Source: Artemia franciscana | Lineage: Eukaryota; Arthropoda; Branchiopoda; Anostraca; Artemiidae | DNA length: 64,000 bases | NCBI RefSeq assembly: GCF_032884065.1 | Contig: NC_088865.1 | Location: forward strand, 48,830,868-48,894,867 | Direction of reading: 5' to 3' | Shown: one piece after another, positions 54,383 through 64,000 of the stretch | Layout of the letters: every line of letters starts with the position of its first letter | How positions within the stretch are numbered: the first letter of the stretch is position 1 | Notes under the pieces: generated by a model | Told to the model about the DNA's origin: nothing | The model's database searches: none | The model's input: only the letters and a program-made list of their open reading frames with translations | Position numbers and translations under genes: made by a program

Positions 54383-56009
54383 CAAACAGTTCGTGGTAAC
54401 GAACTGTAGTAAGGAGCGACCCGGCTCAATAGTAACCAAAACTCTAAAAAATGGAATTTTGATACCAATAGCTACATCAAAAGAATCGCATTTTAATGCT
54501 GGTTTTAAATATATAAGTTTCATCAAGTTTAGTCTTACCCATCAAAAGTTACGAGCCTGAGAAAATTTGCGAAAAGTTTCGAGCTCCTATCTACAAAAAT
54601 GTGGAATTTTGCATTTTTTGCCAGAAGGCAGATCACGGATGCGTGTTTATTTGTTTTTTTGTTTTTTTGTTTTTTTGTTGTTTTTTTTTCCCCAGGGGTG
54701 ATCGTATCGACCCAGTTGTCCTAGAATGTTGCAAGAGGGCTCATTCTAACGGAAATGAAAAGTTCTAGTGCCCTTTTTAAGTGACCAAAAAAATTGGAGG
54801 GCACCTAGGCCCCCTCCCACGCTAATTATTTTCCCAAAGTCAACGGATCAAAATTCTGAGATAGCCATTTTATTCAGCGTAGTCAAAAAACCTTATAACT
54901 ATGTCTTTGGGGACGACTTACTCCCCCACAGTCCCCGTGGGAGGGGCAACAAGTTACAAACTTTGACCTGTGCTTACATATAGTAATGGTTATTGGGAAG
55001 TATACAGGCGTTTTCAGGAGGATTTTTTTGGTTTGGGGGAGGGGTTGAGAAGAGGGGGATATGCTGGGGGAACTTTCCTTCGAGAATTTGTAATGGGAGA
55101 AGAAAATTTCCATGAAGGGAGAGCAGGATTTACTAGCATTATTAAAAAAAAAACAATTAAAAAATAAAAGTGAAAAAGCTTTTTCAGCTGGAAGTAAGGA
55201 ACAGCAATAAAACTTAAAACAAACAGAAATTATTACCCATATGAGGGGCTCACCTCCTTCTAATACCTCGCTCTTTACGCTAAAGTATTTTCGGTAATTT
55301 CAACTACTTATTCTACGGCTTTTGTGATTCAGGGGGTCATTCTTAATGAATTGGGATAAAATTTAAGCTTTCGTGTAAAGAGCGAGGTACTGACGATGGG
55401 GCGAATCCCCTCATATATGTAATAAAAACATGAGAATACAAAAGTTCTTTACGTAAGCTAATTTATAAGTTACGTAAATCTTTTACCAATAAAAAGATTC
55501 GTAAAAAATTAAAAGTTCTAGTTGCCTTTTTAATTAACCAAAAAATCGGGGGGCAACTAGGCTTCGTCCCCCGCTCTTTTTTTCTCAAAATCATTCGATC
55601 AAAATTATGAGAAAGCCATTGAGCCCAAAAAAAAATATGCAAATTTCGTTTTGATCATTCCTCTGCGGAGAGCCAAAATCAAAACATGCATTGATTCAAA
55701 AACGTTCAGAAATTAAATAAAAAAAACAAGTTTTTTCAACTGAAAGTAAGGAGTGACATCAAAACTTAAAACGCACAGAAATTACTTCGTATATGAAAGA
55801 GGCTGCTTCCTCATCAACGCCCCGCTCTTTACGCTAAAGTTTTTTACTGTTTTAGAAAGAAGAATTGAGAGAAAGAGTCAAACTTTAGCGTAAAGAGCGG
55901 GGCGTTGATGAGGAAGCAGCCTCTTTCATATACGAAGTAATTTCTGTGCGTTTTAAGTTTTGATGTCACTCCTTACTTTCAGTTGAAAAAACTTGTTTTT
56001 TTTATTTAA
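54383..56009 (+). repeat. Hairpin/foldback composite repeat, copy K (full length)
   Basis: Starts TCAAACAG, hairpin at 54387-54406. A deletion in the hairpin module (after GAGAAAATTTGC, 54570) removes about 70-110 bp. The middle module's foldback is at about 55240-55420 and the palindrome at 55713-56009. Confidence 0.9.
55713..56009. repeat. Long palindrome, copy P4
   Basis: Both arms share private changes: GAGTGACATC against GATGTCACTC, AAAACGCACAG against CTGTGCGTTTT, TTACTTCGTA against TACGAAGTAA, and GCTTCCTCATCAACG against CGTTGATGAGGAAGC. Apart from the spacer the two arms look identical, though they differ from other copies at about ten positions. Confidence 0.93.
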
Positions 56010-56024
56010 TTACTATAAGAAAAC

Positions 56025-56919
56025 AATGAAAAATAAACATGAAAACGTTTTTTCAAATGAAAGGAAGAAGTAGCATTGAAACTTAAAACGAACAGAGATT
56101 ATTCCGCATATGAGGGGTTCTAAAAATACTTTAGCATAAAGAGTGAGGTATTTAGGAGGAGATAAATACCTTGCTCTTTATGCTAAAGTATTTTTAGTAA
56201 TTTAAACTATTTATTCTACGGCCTTTCTGATTCAGGGGTCATTGTTAAAGAATTGGGACAAAACTTACGATTTAGTGTAAAGAGCGAGGTATTAACGAGG
56301 GTACAAACCCCCTCGTATACATATTAAAAATATAAGGTTATGAAAGTTTGTTACGTAAGTTAATTGTTAAGTTACGTATATTTTTTACTAATAAAAACGT
56401 TCGTTAAATATTAAAAGTTCTAGTTGCCTTTTTAAGTAACCGAAAAATTGGAGGGCAACTAGGCCTCCTTCTCCACCCCTTATTTCTCAAAATCGTCTGA
56501 TCAAAACTAAGAGAAAGCCATTTAGCAAAGAAAAAAGAATTATTATACAAATTTCATTTTAATAATTTATGTGCGGAGAGCCAAAACCAAACATGCATTA
56601 ATTCAAAAACGTTCAGAAATTAAATAAAAAAAAAATAATTTTTTTAGCTGAAAGTAAGGAGCGACATTAAAACTTAAAACGAACAGAAATTACTCCGTAT
56701 ATGAAATGAGTTGTCCCCTCCGCAATCCCTCGCTCTTTACGCTAAAGTTTGACTCTTTGCCACAATTCTACTTTTTAAAAAAAATTAAAAGCTTTAGCGT
56801 AAAGAGCGAGGGATTGCGGAGGGGACAACTCATTTCATATACGGAGTAATTTCTGTTCGTTTTAAGTTTTAATGTCGCTCCTTACTTTCAGCTAAAAAAA
56901 TTATTTTTTTTTTATTTAA
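56025..56919 (+). repeat. Composite repeat, copy L (middle module and palindrome)
   Basis: Lacks the hairpin module. The middle module carries an extra foldback (CTTTAGCATAAAGAGTGAGG against CCTTGCTCTTTATGCTAAAG at 56133-56190). Palindrome P5 is at 56620-56919; its arms share GAGTTGTCCCC/GGGGACAACTC and AGCTGAAAG/CTTTCAGCT, both private to this copy. Confidence 0.9.
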
Positions 56920-57376
56920 TAATAAATAAACACGCACCCGTGATTTGTCCTCTGGCAAAAAATACAAAATTCCACATTTTAGTAGATAGGAGCTTGAAAC
57001 TTCTACAATAGGGTTCTCTGATACGCTGAATCTGATGGTGTGATTTTCGTTAAGATCCTACGACTTTTATGGGGTGTGTTTCCCCCTATTTGACTAAATA
57101 AGGCAAATTTTCTCAGGCTCGTAACTTTTGATGGGTAAGATTAAACTTGATGAAACTTGAATATTTAAAATCAACTTTAAAATGCGATTCTTTTGATGTA
57201 GCTATTTATATCAAAATTCAATTTTTTAGAGTTTTGGTTACTATTGAGCCGGATCGCTCCTTACTACAGTTCGTTACCACGAACTGTTTGACTATTGGTA
57301 TCAAAATTCCATTTTTTAGAGTTTCGGTTACTATTGAGCCGGGTCGCTCCTTACTACAGTTCGTTACCACGAACTG
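56920..57376 (-). repeat. Composite repeat, hairpin end with a duplicated terminus
   Basis: A truncated reverse hairpin module ends with a hairpin at 57267-57286. The last about 90 bp of the end then occur a second time, with another hairpin at 57357-57376. The second end has GGGTCGCTCC where the first has GGATCGCTCC, so it came from a different copy or diverged afterwards. Confidence 0.88.
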
Positions 57377-57967
57377 TTTGATAAGTTACATTAAGTTTAG
57401 ACTTACCCATCAAAAGTTACAAGCCTGAGAAAATTTGCCTTATTTTAGAAAATAGGGAAACATCCCTTAAAAGTCATAGAACCTAAACGAAAATCCCACC
57501 ATTGGAGTGTCACTAGGCCTACTCCCTCGCTCCTTTTTTCCCAAAATCGTCCGACCAAAACTATGAGAAAGCCATTTAACCATAAAAATAAATTAATATG
57601 CAAATTTCGTTTTAATTATTATCCATGTGCGGAGAGCCAAAATCAACACATGCATTAAATCAAAAACGTTCAGAAATTAAATATAAAAAAGTTTAAAGTT
57701 TTTTTTAAGGAGCGATATTAAAAATTAAAACGAACAGAAATTACTCCATATATGAAAGAGGCTGTTCCCTCCTCAACGCCCCGCTCTTTACGCTAAATTT
57801 TTTTACTATTTTAAAAAGTAGAGTTGAGAGAAAGAGTCAAACTTTAGCGTAAAGAGCAAGACGTTGAGGAGGGAACAGCCCCTTTCATATACAGAGTAAT
57901 TTCTGTTCGTTTTAAGTTTTAACATCGCTCCTTACTTTCAGTTAAAAAAACTTATTTTTTTATTTAA
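57377..57967 (+). repeat. Composite repeat, internally deleted copy with palindrome P6
   Basis: A piece of forward hairpin module (to AAATCCCACCATT, about 57500) joins the end of the middle module and a palindrome at 57677-57967. The palindrome's left arm has lost part of the CTGAAAG segment. The arms are less alike than in P4 or P5. Confidence 0.85.
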
Positions 57968-58512
57968 TTATGGTTTAAAATGATGCTGGGAATTTAAATT
58001 TCTTCTAGAAAAGGCAGCAATTATTGGACCAACTGTTTGATACATTCTTCCCTGATTAACAAAAAAAAAATGAAAAACAAACAAACATGTATCCATTGCC
58101 AAATATTTTCATGCTACCCACTTTTGACGGGAAACCATAATTTTAATGAACTTTAAAACCTTTGACTCAACATAATAACTTGTGTCAGCAATTTTAAAAA
58201 ATTTTTAATTTTTTCTACTGTTTCAATCGCTATTAACAAGAGTTGCTCTTTACTGAATGTCCACAAACATTAACGATTTGATAACCTTCGTTGAACTTTC
58301 CTCGAGATATCAAAAATAAAAATAATTTAAAGTCGTCTCAACGTGGCATAACCGGAGAATAGAAGGAGTTCTGAGGCTCATGAATGTGAGGCTCATTAAG
58401 CTCACGGATGGGACGTTGGGCCTATTTTATACCCCTTGACTTATTCTTTCACATTTCAAAATAGTTAGAGCAAAAATATTTTGAACAGTATGAGTTTAGT
58501 CTCTGAATTTTA
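57968..58512. other. Unassigned sequence
   Basis: No gene or named repeat seen. CTTTAAAACCTTTGACTCAA and GAGTTGCTCTTTACTGAAT hint at a very old composite copy, but I cannot support it. Confidence 0.4.
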
Positions 58513-58690
58513 TTAAATAAAAAAAAACGAGTTTTTTTTTAACTGAAAGTAAGGAGCGACATCAAAACTTAAAATAAACTGAAACTACTCCGTATATGAA
58601 AGGGGCTGTCCCCTCCTCAACGTCCCGCTCTTTACGCTAAAGATTGACTCTTTTCCTCAACTCTACTTTTTTAAAATGTAAAAAAGGGAA
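58513..58690 (+). repeat. Half palindrome (left arm and spacer)
   Basis: Starts TTAAATAAAAAAAAACGAG and reads through CTGAAAGTAAGGAGCGACAT to GCTCTTTACGCTAAAG and the spacer. The right arm is missing; LINE-like sequence follows directly. Confidence 0.85.
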
Positions 58691-59317
58691 GATGATAGAG
58701 GTAGGCTTATAGCAGTTATAATACAAGCAAAAGAAGGTCAGTCAAACGTTAAGTTGAGGGGTGTGAAACTTCTTCTTGGGAATCATTTATTTGTGTACGA
58801 TAAGATAAACGACAAAATGAAAGAAATAAAAAGATTGACGAAGCTATAGTCCCTGAGTCAGGGAATTTGGAGGAGAGTAGAAGTGATGTTAGCATAGTGG
58901 ACAGAGAAAAAAATGAATCAATATCATCCCAGGAATCAGGCTCTACTATCACACCTAAAACCATGATGAAAAGAAGCTGTGGGATGGCGGTGAGCCTAAA
59001 TGACCAGAATAGTCAGCCTAATACAGCATAAATTAGACAGAATAGTGGGAGAGATAAAAGGAGAGTTTGTATTCGTGAGGGTTTTTATGAGAGTGCGCTG
59101 GACGGGCGGCCGTCGTGCGTTGCAGTTTGGAGACCGGGGCCCTGGTGTTAGAAAGCGTTCTGTTGATTGAAGTTTCTCTGGTGGACATTTTGAGGGTAAT
59201 TTCAGTGCTAATAATGGTCAATAGCGGGAGCTAGCCCATGGGTAAAGTAGTAAGTGCATTAAGTTGTTGCAGTAGAATATCCGAGGTCATAATGATGATA
59301 GAATGAATGAACTGTTT

Positions 59318-59878
59318 AGGCTTGACAATTATGATTTGATGAGCTTAGTTGAGACATGGTAGGATGTGCCAGTATTTGGAAAAGGTTTTTTTAAGTTTTC
59401 ATGTTTTAAGAAAGAGAAGTAAAAATGATCGAATTTATGGTGGTGGTAAAGTGTTGATTTGAAACATATATTTAGTACATGTGATAGGTTAAAATCACAA
59501 TCAGAGAATGTGATTTGGTTGAAAATTATTATAGGAATGGTTATGATTTGTGCGATGTATATCCCTCCAGAATCAAGTAGTTATAGTTGGCAGGAGGATA
59601 CGTGCGAAATTTTGTATTCAGAGGCGTTTAAGCATAAGAGGTTGTATAAAGATTACAAGTGTACATTTTTAGGTGACTTCAATGCAAACACAAGCGATAT
59701 TTTGGAGAATTGGATTGATTCTTTGTAGGCTGAGGAAGAGGATGATGGTATGAATGATGACAATATGCAAGGAGATTTGGATATGTATGGAAAAAGGACA
59801 AGTAAGGACCGGTTGTGGAGGAAAAATAATTGGGGAACTAAACTTTTGGATTTTTGTGGAATTAAGAAGCTAGTAATC
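59318..59878 (+). pseudogene. LINE endonuclease domain, truncated
   Basis: Reading NELFRLDNYDLMSLVETW ends at a TAG (59358-59360) just after the Trp. Several stops follow, then an open frame from 59459 gives VIWLKIIIGMVMICAMYIPP and CTFLGDFNANTSDILENW with the conserved GDFN. It reaches KLLDFCGIKKLV before the insertion. The last third of the domain (the SDH box) is missing. Confidence 0.72.
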
Positions 59879-61371
59879 AAACAGTTCGTGATAACGAACT
59901 GTAGTAAGGAGCGACCCGGCCCAATAGTGACCAAAACTCTAAAAAATAGAATTTTATAACCAATAGCTGCATCAAAAAAATTGTATTTTAATGCTGATTT
60001 AAATATATAAGTTTCATTAAGTTTAGTCTTACCCATCAAAATTTACAAGCCTGAGAAAATTTGCCTTATTTTAGAAAATAGGGGAAACAACCCCCTAAAA
60101 GTCATAGAATCTTAACGAAAATCAAACTATCAGATTCAGCGTATCAGAGAACCGTATTGTAGAAATTTCAAGCTCCTATCTACAAAAATGTGGAATTCTG
60201 TATTTTTTGCCAGAAGGCAGATCACCGATGCGTGTTTATTTGTTGTTTTTTTTCCCCCAAGGGTGATCGTATCGACCCAGTGGTCCTAGAATCTTGTGAG
60301 AGGGCTCATTCTAACGGAAATGGAAAGTTCTAATGCCCTTTTTAAGTGACCAAAAAAATTGGAGGGCACCTTCCACGCTAATTATTTTCCCAAAATCACC
60401 GGATCAAAATTTTGAGATAGCCATTTTATTCAACGTAGTCGAAACCTTATGACTATGTCTTTGGGGACGACTTACTCCCCAACAGTCCCCGTGGGAGGGG
60501 CTACAAGTTACAAACTTTGATCAGTGCTTACATATAGTAATGGTTATTTGGAAGTGTACAGACGTTTTCAGGGGGATTTTTTGGTATGGGGGGGGGGGGG
60601 TTGAGAAGAGGGGGACATGTTTGGAAACTTTCCTTGGAGGAATTTATTATGAAGGAAGAAAATTTCCATTAAGGGAGCGCAGAAAAAAAAATGAAAAAAT
60701 AAATATGAAAAAGTTTTTTCAACTGAAAGTAAGGAGCAGAATTAAAACTTAATACGAACAAAAATTATTACGCATATGATGGGATTACCTCCTCCCAATA
60801 CCTCGCTCTTTACGCTAAAGTATTTTTAGTAATTTCAACTATTTATTCCACGGCATTTGTGATTCAGGGGCCATTCTTAAGAAATTGGGACAAAATTTAA
60901 GCTTTAATGCAAAGAGCGAGGTACTGACGAGGGGGTGAACCCCCTCATATACATAATAAAAACATGAGAATACAGAAGTTTGTTACGTAAGCTAATTTAT
61001 AAGTTACGTATATCTTTTACTAATAAAAATATTCTTAAAAAATTAAAAGTTCTAGTTACCTTTCTAAGTAACAAAAAAATCGAAGGGCAACTAGGCCTCC
61101 TCACCCGCTCCTTTTTTCTCAAAATCATTCGATCAAAACTATGAGAAGTCGATTTAGCCAGAAAAATAAATATGCATATTTCGTTTTAATTATTCATCTG
61201 CGGAGAGCCAAAATCAAAACATGCATTGATTCAAAAATGTTCAGAAATTAAATTAAAAAAACAAGTTTTTTAACGGAAAGTAAGGAGCGACATTAAAACT
61301 TAAAACGAACAGAAATTACTTGGTATGTGAAAGGGGCTGCTTCCTCATCAAAGCCCCGCTCTTTACGCTAT
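59879..61371 (+). repeat. Hairpin/foldback composite repeat, copy N, inside a LINE
   Basis: Starts TCAAACAG, hairpin at 59882-59901 (GTGATAACG loop). Hairpin and middle modules are complete. At the far end only the left arm of the palindrome (61248-61371, ending CCCGCTCTTTACGCTA) is present before LINE coding sequence resumes. Confidence 0.88.
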
Positions 61372-63540
61372 CTCTATCGTTTTTAGAGCAGAAGGAATAC
61401 AAACAGTCACTTCGAAGTAGGAAGAGAGAACAAGATAAAGTCAGAAACTTGGAAATTGAGAAACATTTTGTATTAAAGGAACAGAAAAAAATTCTGGCAA
61501 CTAGTACGAGGTTCTATTAATCCTTCTACTACAGAGCAAATAGTTGGGACTGATACCTGGCCCAAATACCTTGAATCCCTGGATAACTCAAAGGATGGTG
61601 CACTGGAGGATTTATCACAGACTTTAAGCCAACAGGTGTGCTACCCACTGAGAGAGGTTGATTACAAACTTATCTCACCGTTTATACATGAGGAGATCGG
61701 TAAAGCCCTGGAGTCTATGGAGAGGGGATATGCACCGGGAGCATTTTTGAAGTGGGGAAAAACAAATTTTTCTGCAATTTTGGTTAGTTTATTTTCAGCT
61801 TTGGTAAGTTCGTGTAAGTGGCCTGAAGAGTCGGGTTTGTCAGTTACGATACTATTATTTAAGAAGGGGGATAGGTCTCATCATAATAATTATAAAGGAA
61901 TTCATTTAGGGAATAGTTTACCGAATCTTTTTTGTAAGGTGATAGACTTTGGACTATGGAGGTGGATAGAGAATAGGGATGTTTTGGATAAGGGCCAGAC
62001 GGGTTTTAGAGAAGATCTTGGGACGACTGATGACATATTTAGTCTGCAGGCTTTAATTAATACATATGCTAGTGCTAAAAAAGAAAGGTTATATAAGGCA
62101 TTTATAGATATTAAAGGAACATATGATAATGTTTGTAGGTTTTTATTAATGGTAAAATTTGTTTGAGATAGGTCTCCCGATCTCATTTGTGCTAGTTTTA
62201 GTTCAAATGTATAGATTTACTAAAGTAGTTGTGAGAGTTGGCAGGCGAGTTTAAAGGATAATGAGATGATATAAAGGTGTTAAACAGGAATGCACATTGT
62301 CTCCTAAATTATTCGCCCTATTCATAAATTCTGTAGTGGTGTTTTGAAAAAAAAAGGAGGCGCCTACGGTGAGTCTAGATATTGTATCCATTTGCACGAT
62401 GTTGTTCGCAGATGATACTGTTTTGGTTGCCGATTCACAAAGGAACCTTCAGAAGTTACTTGATATTTTAGGCGATTATTTGGATAGGAGAAAGCTAGAA
62501 CTTAATTTGGATAAAACCTTAATGTTAGTTTTCGCTAAATGTGATAGACTTGAAGAGGATGTTAAACTTAGTTTTAAGGGTAGAAGGGTTAGATTAGTGG
62601 AGGAATGGTCATATTTAGATTTTAAGTTTAAGGCGAGAGGAAATTTATTTAGAAGTCATATAGAAAATAGGATCAAAAAAGGTAAGGTTACATGATATAA
62701 CATGCTATTAAGAAGTCACCTTAGGGATATTAAAAAGATCCATGTAATTTAAGAGATTTTATGGGCCAGAATTTTAGGTGTGATGCACTATGGATCTGAG
62801 ATTTGAGGGTATGCAAAGGGAGATTGGCAAGAAACAGAGCATTTAGGACATTATAAGAGGTGGCTAGGGATAAGTAAGCTTAGAAGTTTAGTAGTAAGCT
62901 AAGTTTACTAGTAAGCTAAATAGTTTAGTAGTTAGTGGTGATTTAGTTTTTTTTTTCTTTAAGAAGTCGTAGGCTGATTAATATGGTTAGGCTTTTGGAG
63001 AAAAATTTAATGATGCCAAGGATGCGGGTGATGAAAGCGGCTTATTTAGAAATGTTGAAGGGCAAATCTGGTAGGGGGTGGGCATACCAAATTAAGAATG
63101 TACTCGATCAGTGTGGACTAAGCCACATGTGGGGGGATGGCTTAGGGCTCTTGGATATGGGGGTCAAGAAAGGGGATTAGTTGAAAGGATCTTGTAGGAC
63201 CAAGAAACACATGCATGGTAAGCCCAGCGTTCGCTTTCGAATTCACTGGGTCTTTATTGTGTGTCGAAGGAGATTTGGGGTGAAGTTTTATTTTGTAAGC
63301 TGAGTTTAAATAAAAATGCAATAAAGTTATCAATAGAAATGAGGGCTGACAGTTTGCCACTTGGCCAAAGAAGAAAGTTTATCAAAGGCCGGTCCTTACT
63401 ATTGTCATATGTGTGGAAGTTTATATGAGAACGTATATCACTTGATGCGTGAGTGTGAGGAGCTGAGTGATTGGAGACTTGAAGTGTTTTGTAGGGGGAT
63501 TATGATTTTGAGAGGTTGGTGAGAAAGTGTGCGGATCAGT
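61372..63540 (+). pseudogene. LINE reverse transcriptase and C-terminal domain, decayed
   Basis: The linker FLEQKEYKQSLRSRKREQDK runs to a frameshift in an A-run near 61488; the corrected reading is KFWQLVRGSINPSTTE. RT then reads REVDYKLISPFIHEEIGKAL, GYAPGAFLKWG, SVTILLFKKGDRSHHNNYKG, GQTGFREDLGTTDDIF, and FIDIKGTYDNV, where the first catalytic Asp is kept but AFD has become TYD. After a stop at 62164-62166 comes QECTLSPKLFALFINSV, then TMLFADDTVLVADSQ with an intact catalytic FADD. The thumb reads EEWSYLDFKFKARG. The C-terminus has YYCHMCGSLYENVYHLMREC, a CX2C...HX4C motif. At least four stops or shifts. Confidence 0.8.
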
Positions 63541-63724
63541 ATTTTATGGATATTTGAAGCTTGGCACGAGTTCTTCATTCCGCGGTGAATCATAGAAATA
63601 TATTCTGTATGATAATGCCAGGATTTGTGCAATTTCTTTGTAATTGTTCTTTGTTTTTTCTGTTTTTTTTTTTTTGTTTTTTTGCCATGGCTTTTAGTGC
63701 AAATAAATTCTGTTCTATTCTATT

Positions 63725-63851
63725 CTATATTCGGCCTGGCTGTGACTGTGGGGCGTGTTTGGAACTTGGTTCCTGCTGAGATCCGGCAGTCACGAACACT
63801 TGGCTCCTCTAAGAGACAGATGAAAAGTTTCTTATTAAAGGCTTGTAATTA
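63725..63851 (+). mobile_element. C-terminal fragment of another LINE ORF2
   Basis: Right after the tail of the previous LINE, a frame ending at a TAA (63849-63851) reads VGRVWNLVPAEIRQSRTLGS then SKRQMKSFLLKACN. The VWNxxPxxIRxxxxxxxFKxxxKxxL pattern is the ORF2 end of Jockey/CR1-type LINEs, like the 26-kb and 35.8-kb copies. It is followed by T-rich and G-rich sequence to the window end. Confidence 0.65.
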
Positions 63852-64000
63852 AATGTTTCTTATGGTTTATTTATTATTATTTTTTTGGGGGGGGTTGTTG
63901 TTTTGTTGGTGTTGTATCCTCGATGACGCGAGAATTTTAACTTGTGTTTTATTGTCGGGTGATGTGAGGGTCGCTGTTTCGTGGGGACTGCCGGTGAGTT
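63852..64000. other. Window end, unassigned
   Basis: Probably 3' untranslated sequence of the LINE fragment before it, to judge by position. No feature otherwise. Confidence 0.4.

Larger units (their letters stand above)
58691..63720 (+). mobile_element. LINE interrupted by a composite repeat
   Basis: The left part (58691-59878) holds decayed upstream sequence and an endonuclease: NELFRLDNYDLMSLVETW (Glu of the active site), AMYIPPESSSY and FLGDFNANTSD. The right part (61372-63720) holds the linker, RT and a C-terminal zinc motif, and ends in a TTCTATTCTATTCTAT tail. Between them a 1.5-kb composite repeat has been inserted, and some linker sequence appears to be lost. It is a different LINE lineage from the 7.7-kb and 26-kb copies. 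Confidence 0.82.

Noticed and set aside
58749-58964. A 71-codon - strand ORF.
   Set aside because: It is antisense to sequence in the LINE's 5' region and has no recognisable domain or conserved neighbour.

Overview
This is a repeat-dense, AT-rich animal nuclear window. Only two host genes are recognisable. One is a split EF-hand calcium-sensor gene of the KChIP/neuronal calcium sensor type on the + strand. The other is an alanine/proline/tyrosine-rich cuticle protein exon on the - strand. The cuticle protein points to an arthropod; a crustacean is my guess, not something the sequence proves. There are no prokaryotic operons, and most open frames are fragments of retrotransposons or chance frames in repeats.

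Layout. 1-7.7 kb: copies of a hairpin-ended composite repeat (hereafter the hairpin/foldback family), a (TA)n tract, a small TIR element and a cluster of three hairpins. 7.7-11.0 kb: a decayed two-ORF non-LTR retrotransposon. 12.2-35 kb: three exons of the KChIP-like gene (12228-12428, 20924-21062, 34721-34871). Splice phases agree across all three, and the introns hold repeats. The first intron opens with 22 copies of a 93-bp unit that includes the exon end and its splice donor. The second intron holds a three-level nest of LINEs (21.4-25.8 kb), a 440-bp tandem array broken by a nearly readable LINE (26.1-29.7 kb), another composite repeat and a second foldback family. 35-39 kb: a 100-N assembly gap, a Merlin-like transposase fragment and a LINE 3' end. 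39.0-39.4 kb: the cuticle exon. 39.4-45.6 kb: mostly unassignable. 45.6-58.7 kb: many composite repeat copies in both orientations, with a possible Helitron-type ORF between (TA)n tracts at 48 kb. 58.7-63.7 kb: a LINE split by another composite repeat.

The most unusual signal is the hairpin/foldback family. One end carries a 20-bp hairpin (CAGTTCGTGGTAACGAACTG) preceded by TCAAA. The other end is a 290-300 bp near-perfect palindrome. In several copies, mutations private to that copy occur in both arms of the palindrome, so the arms are copied from one another or made anew from a single arm. I do not recognise this family.

All assignments come from reading the sequence by eye. Family names rest on motifs, not on database searches.
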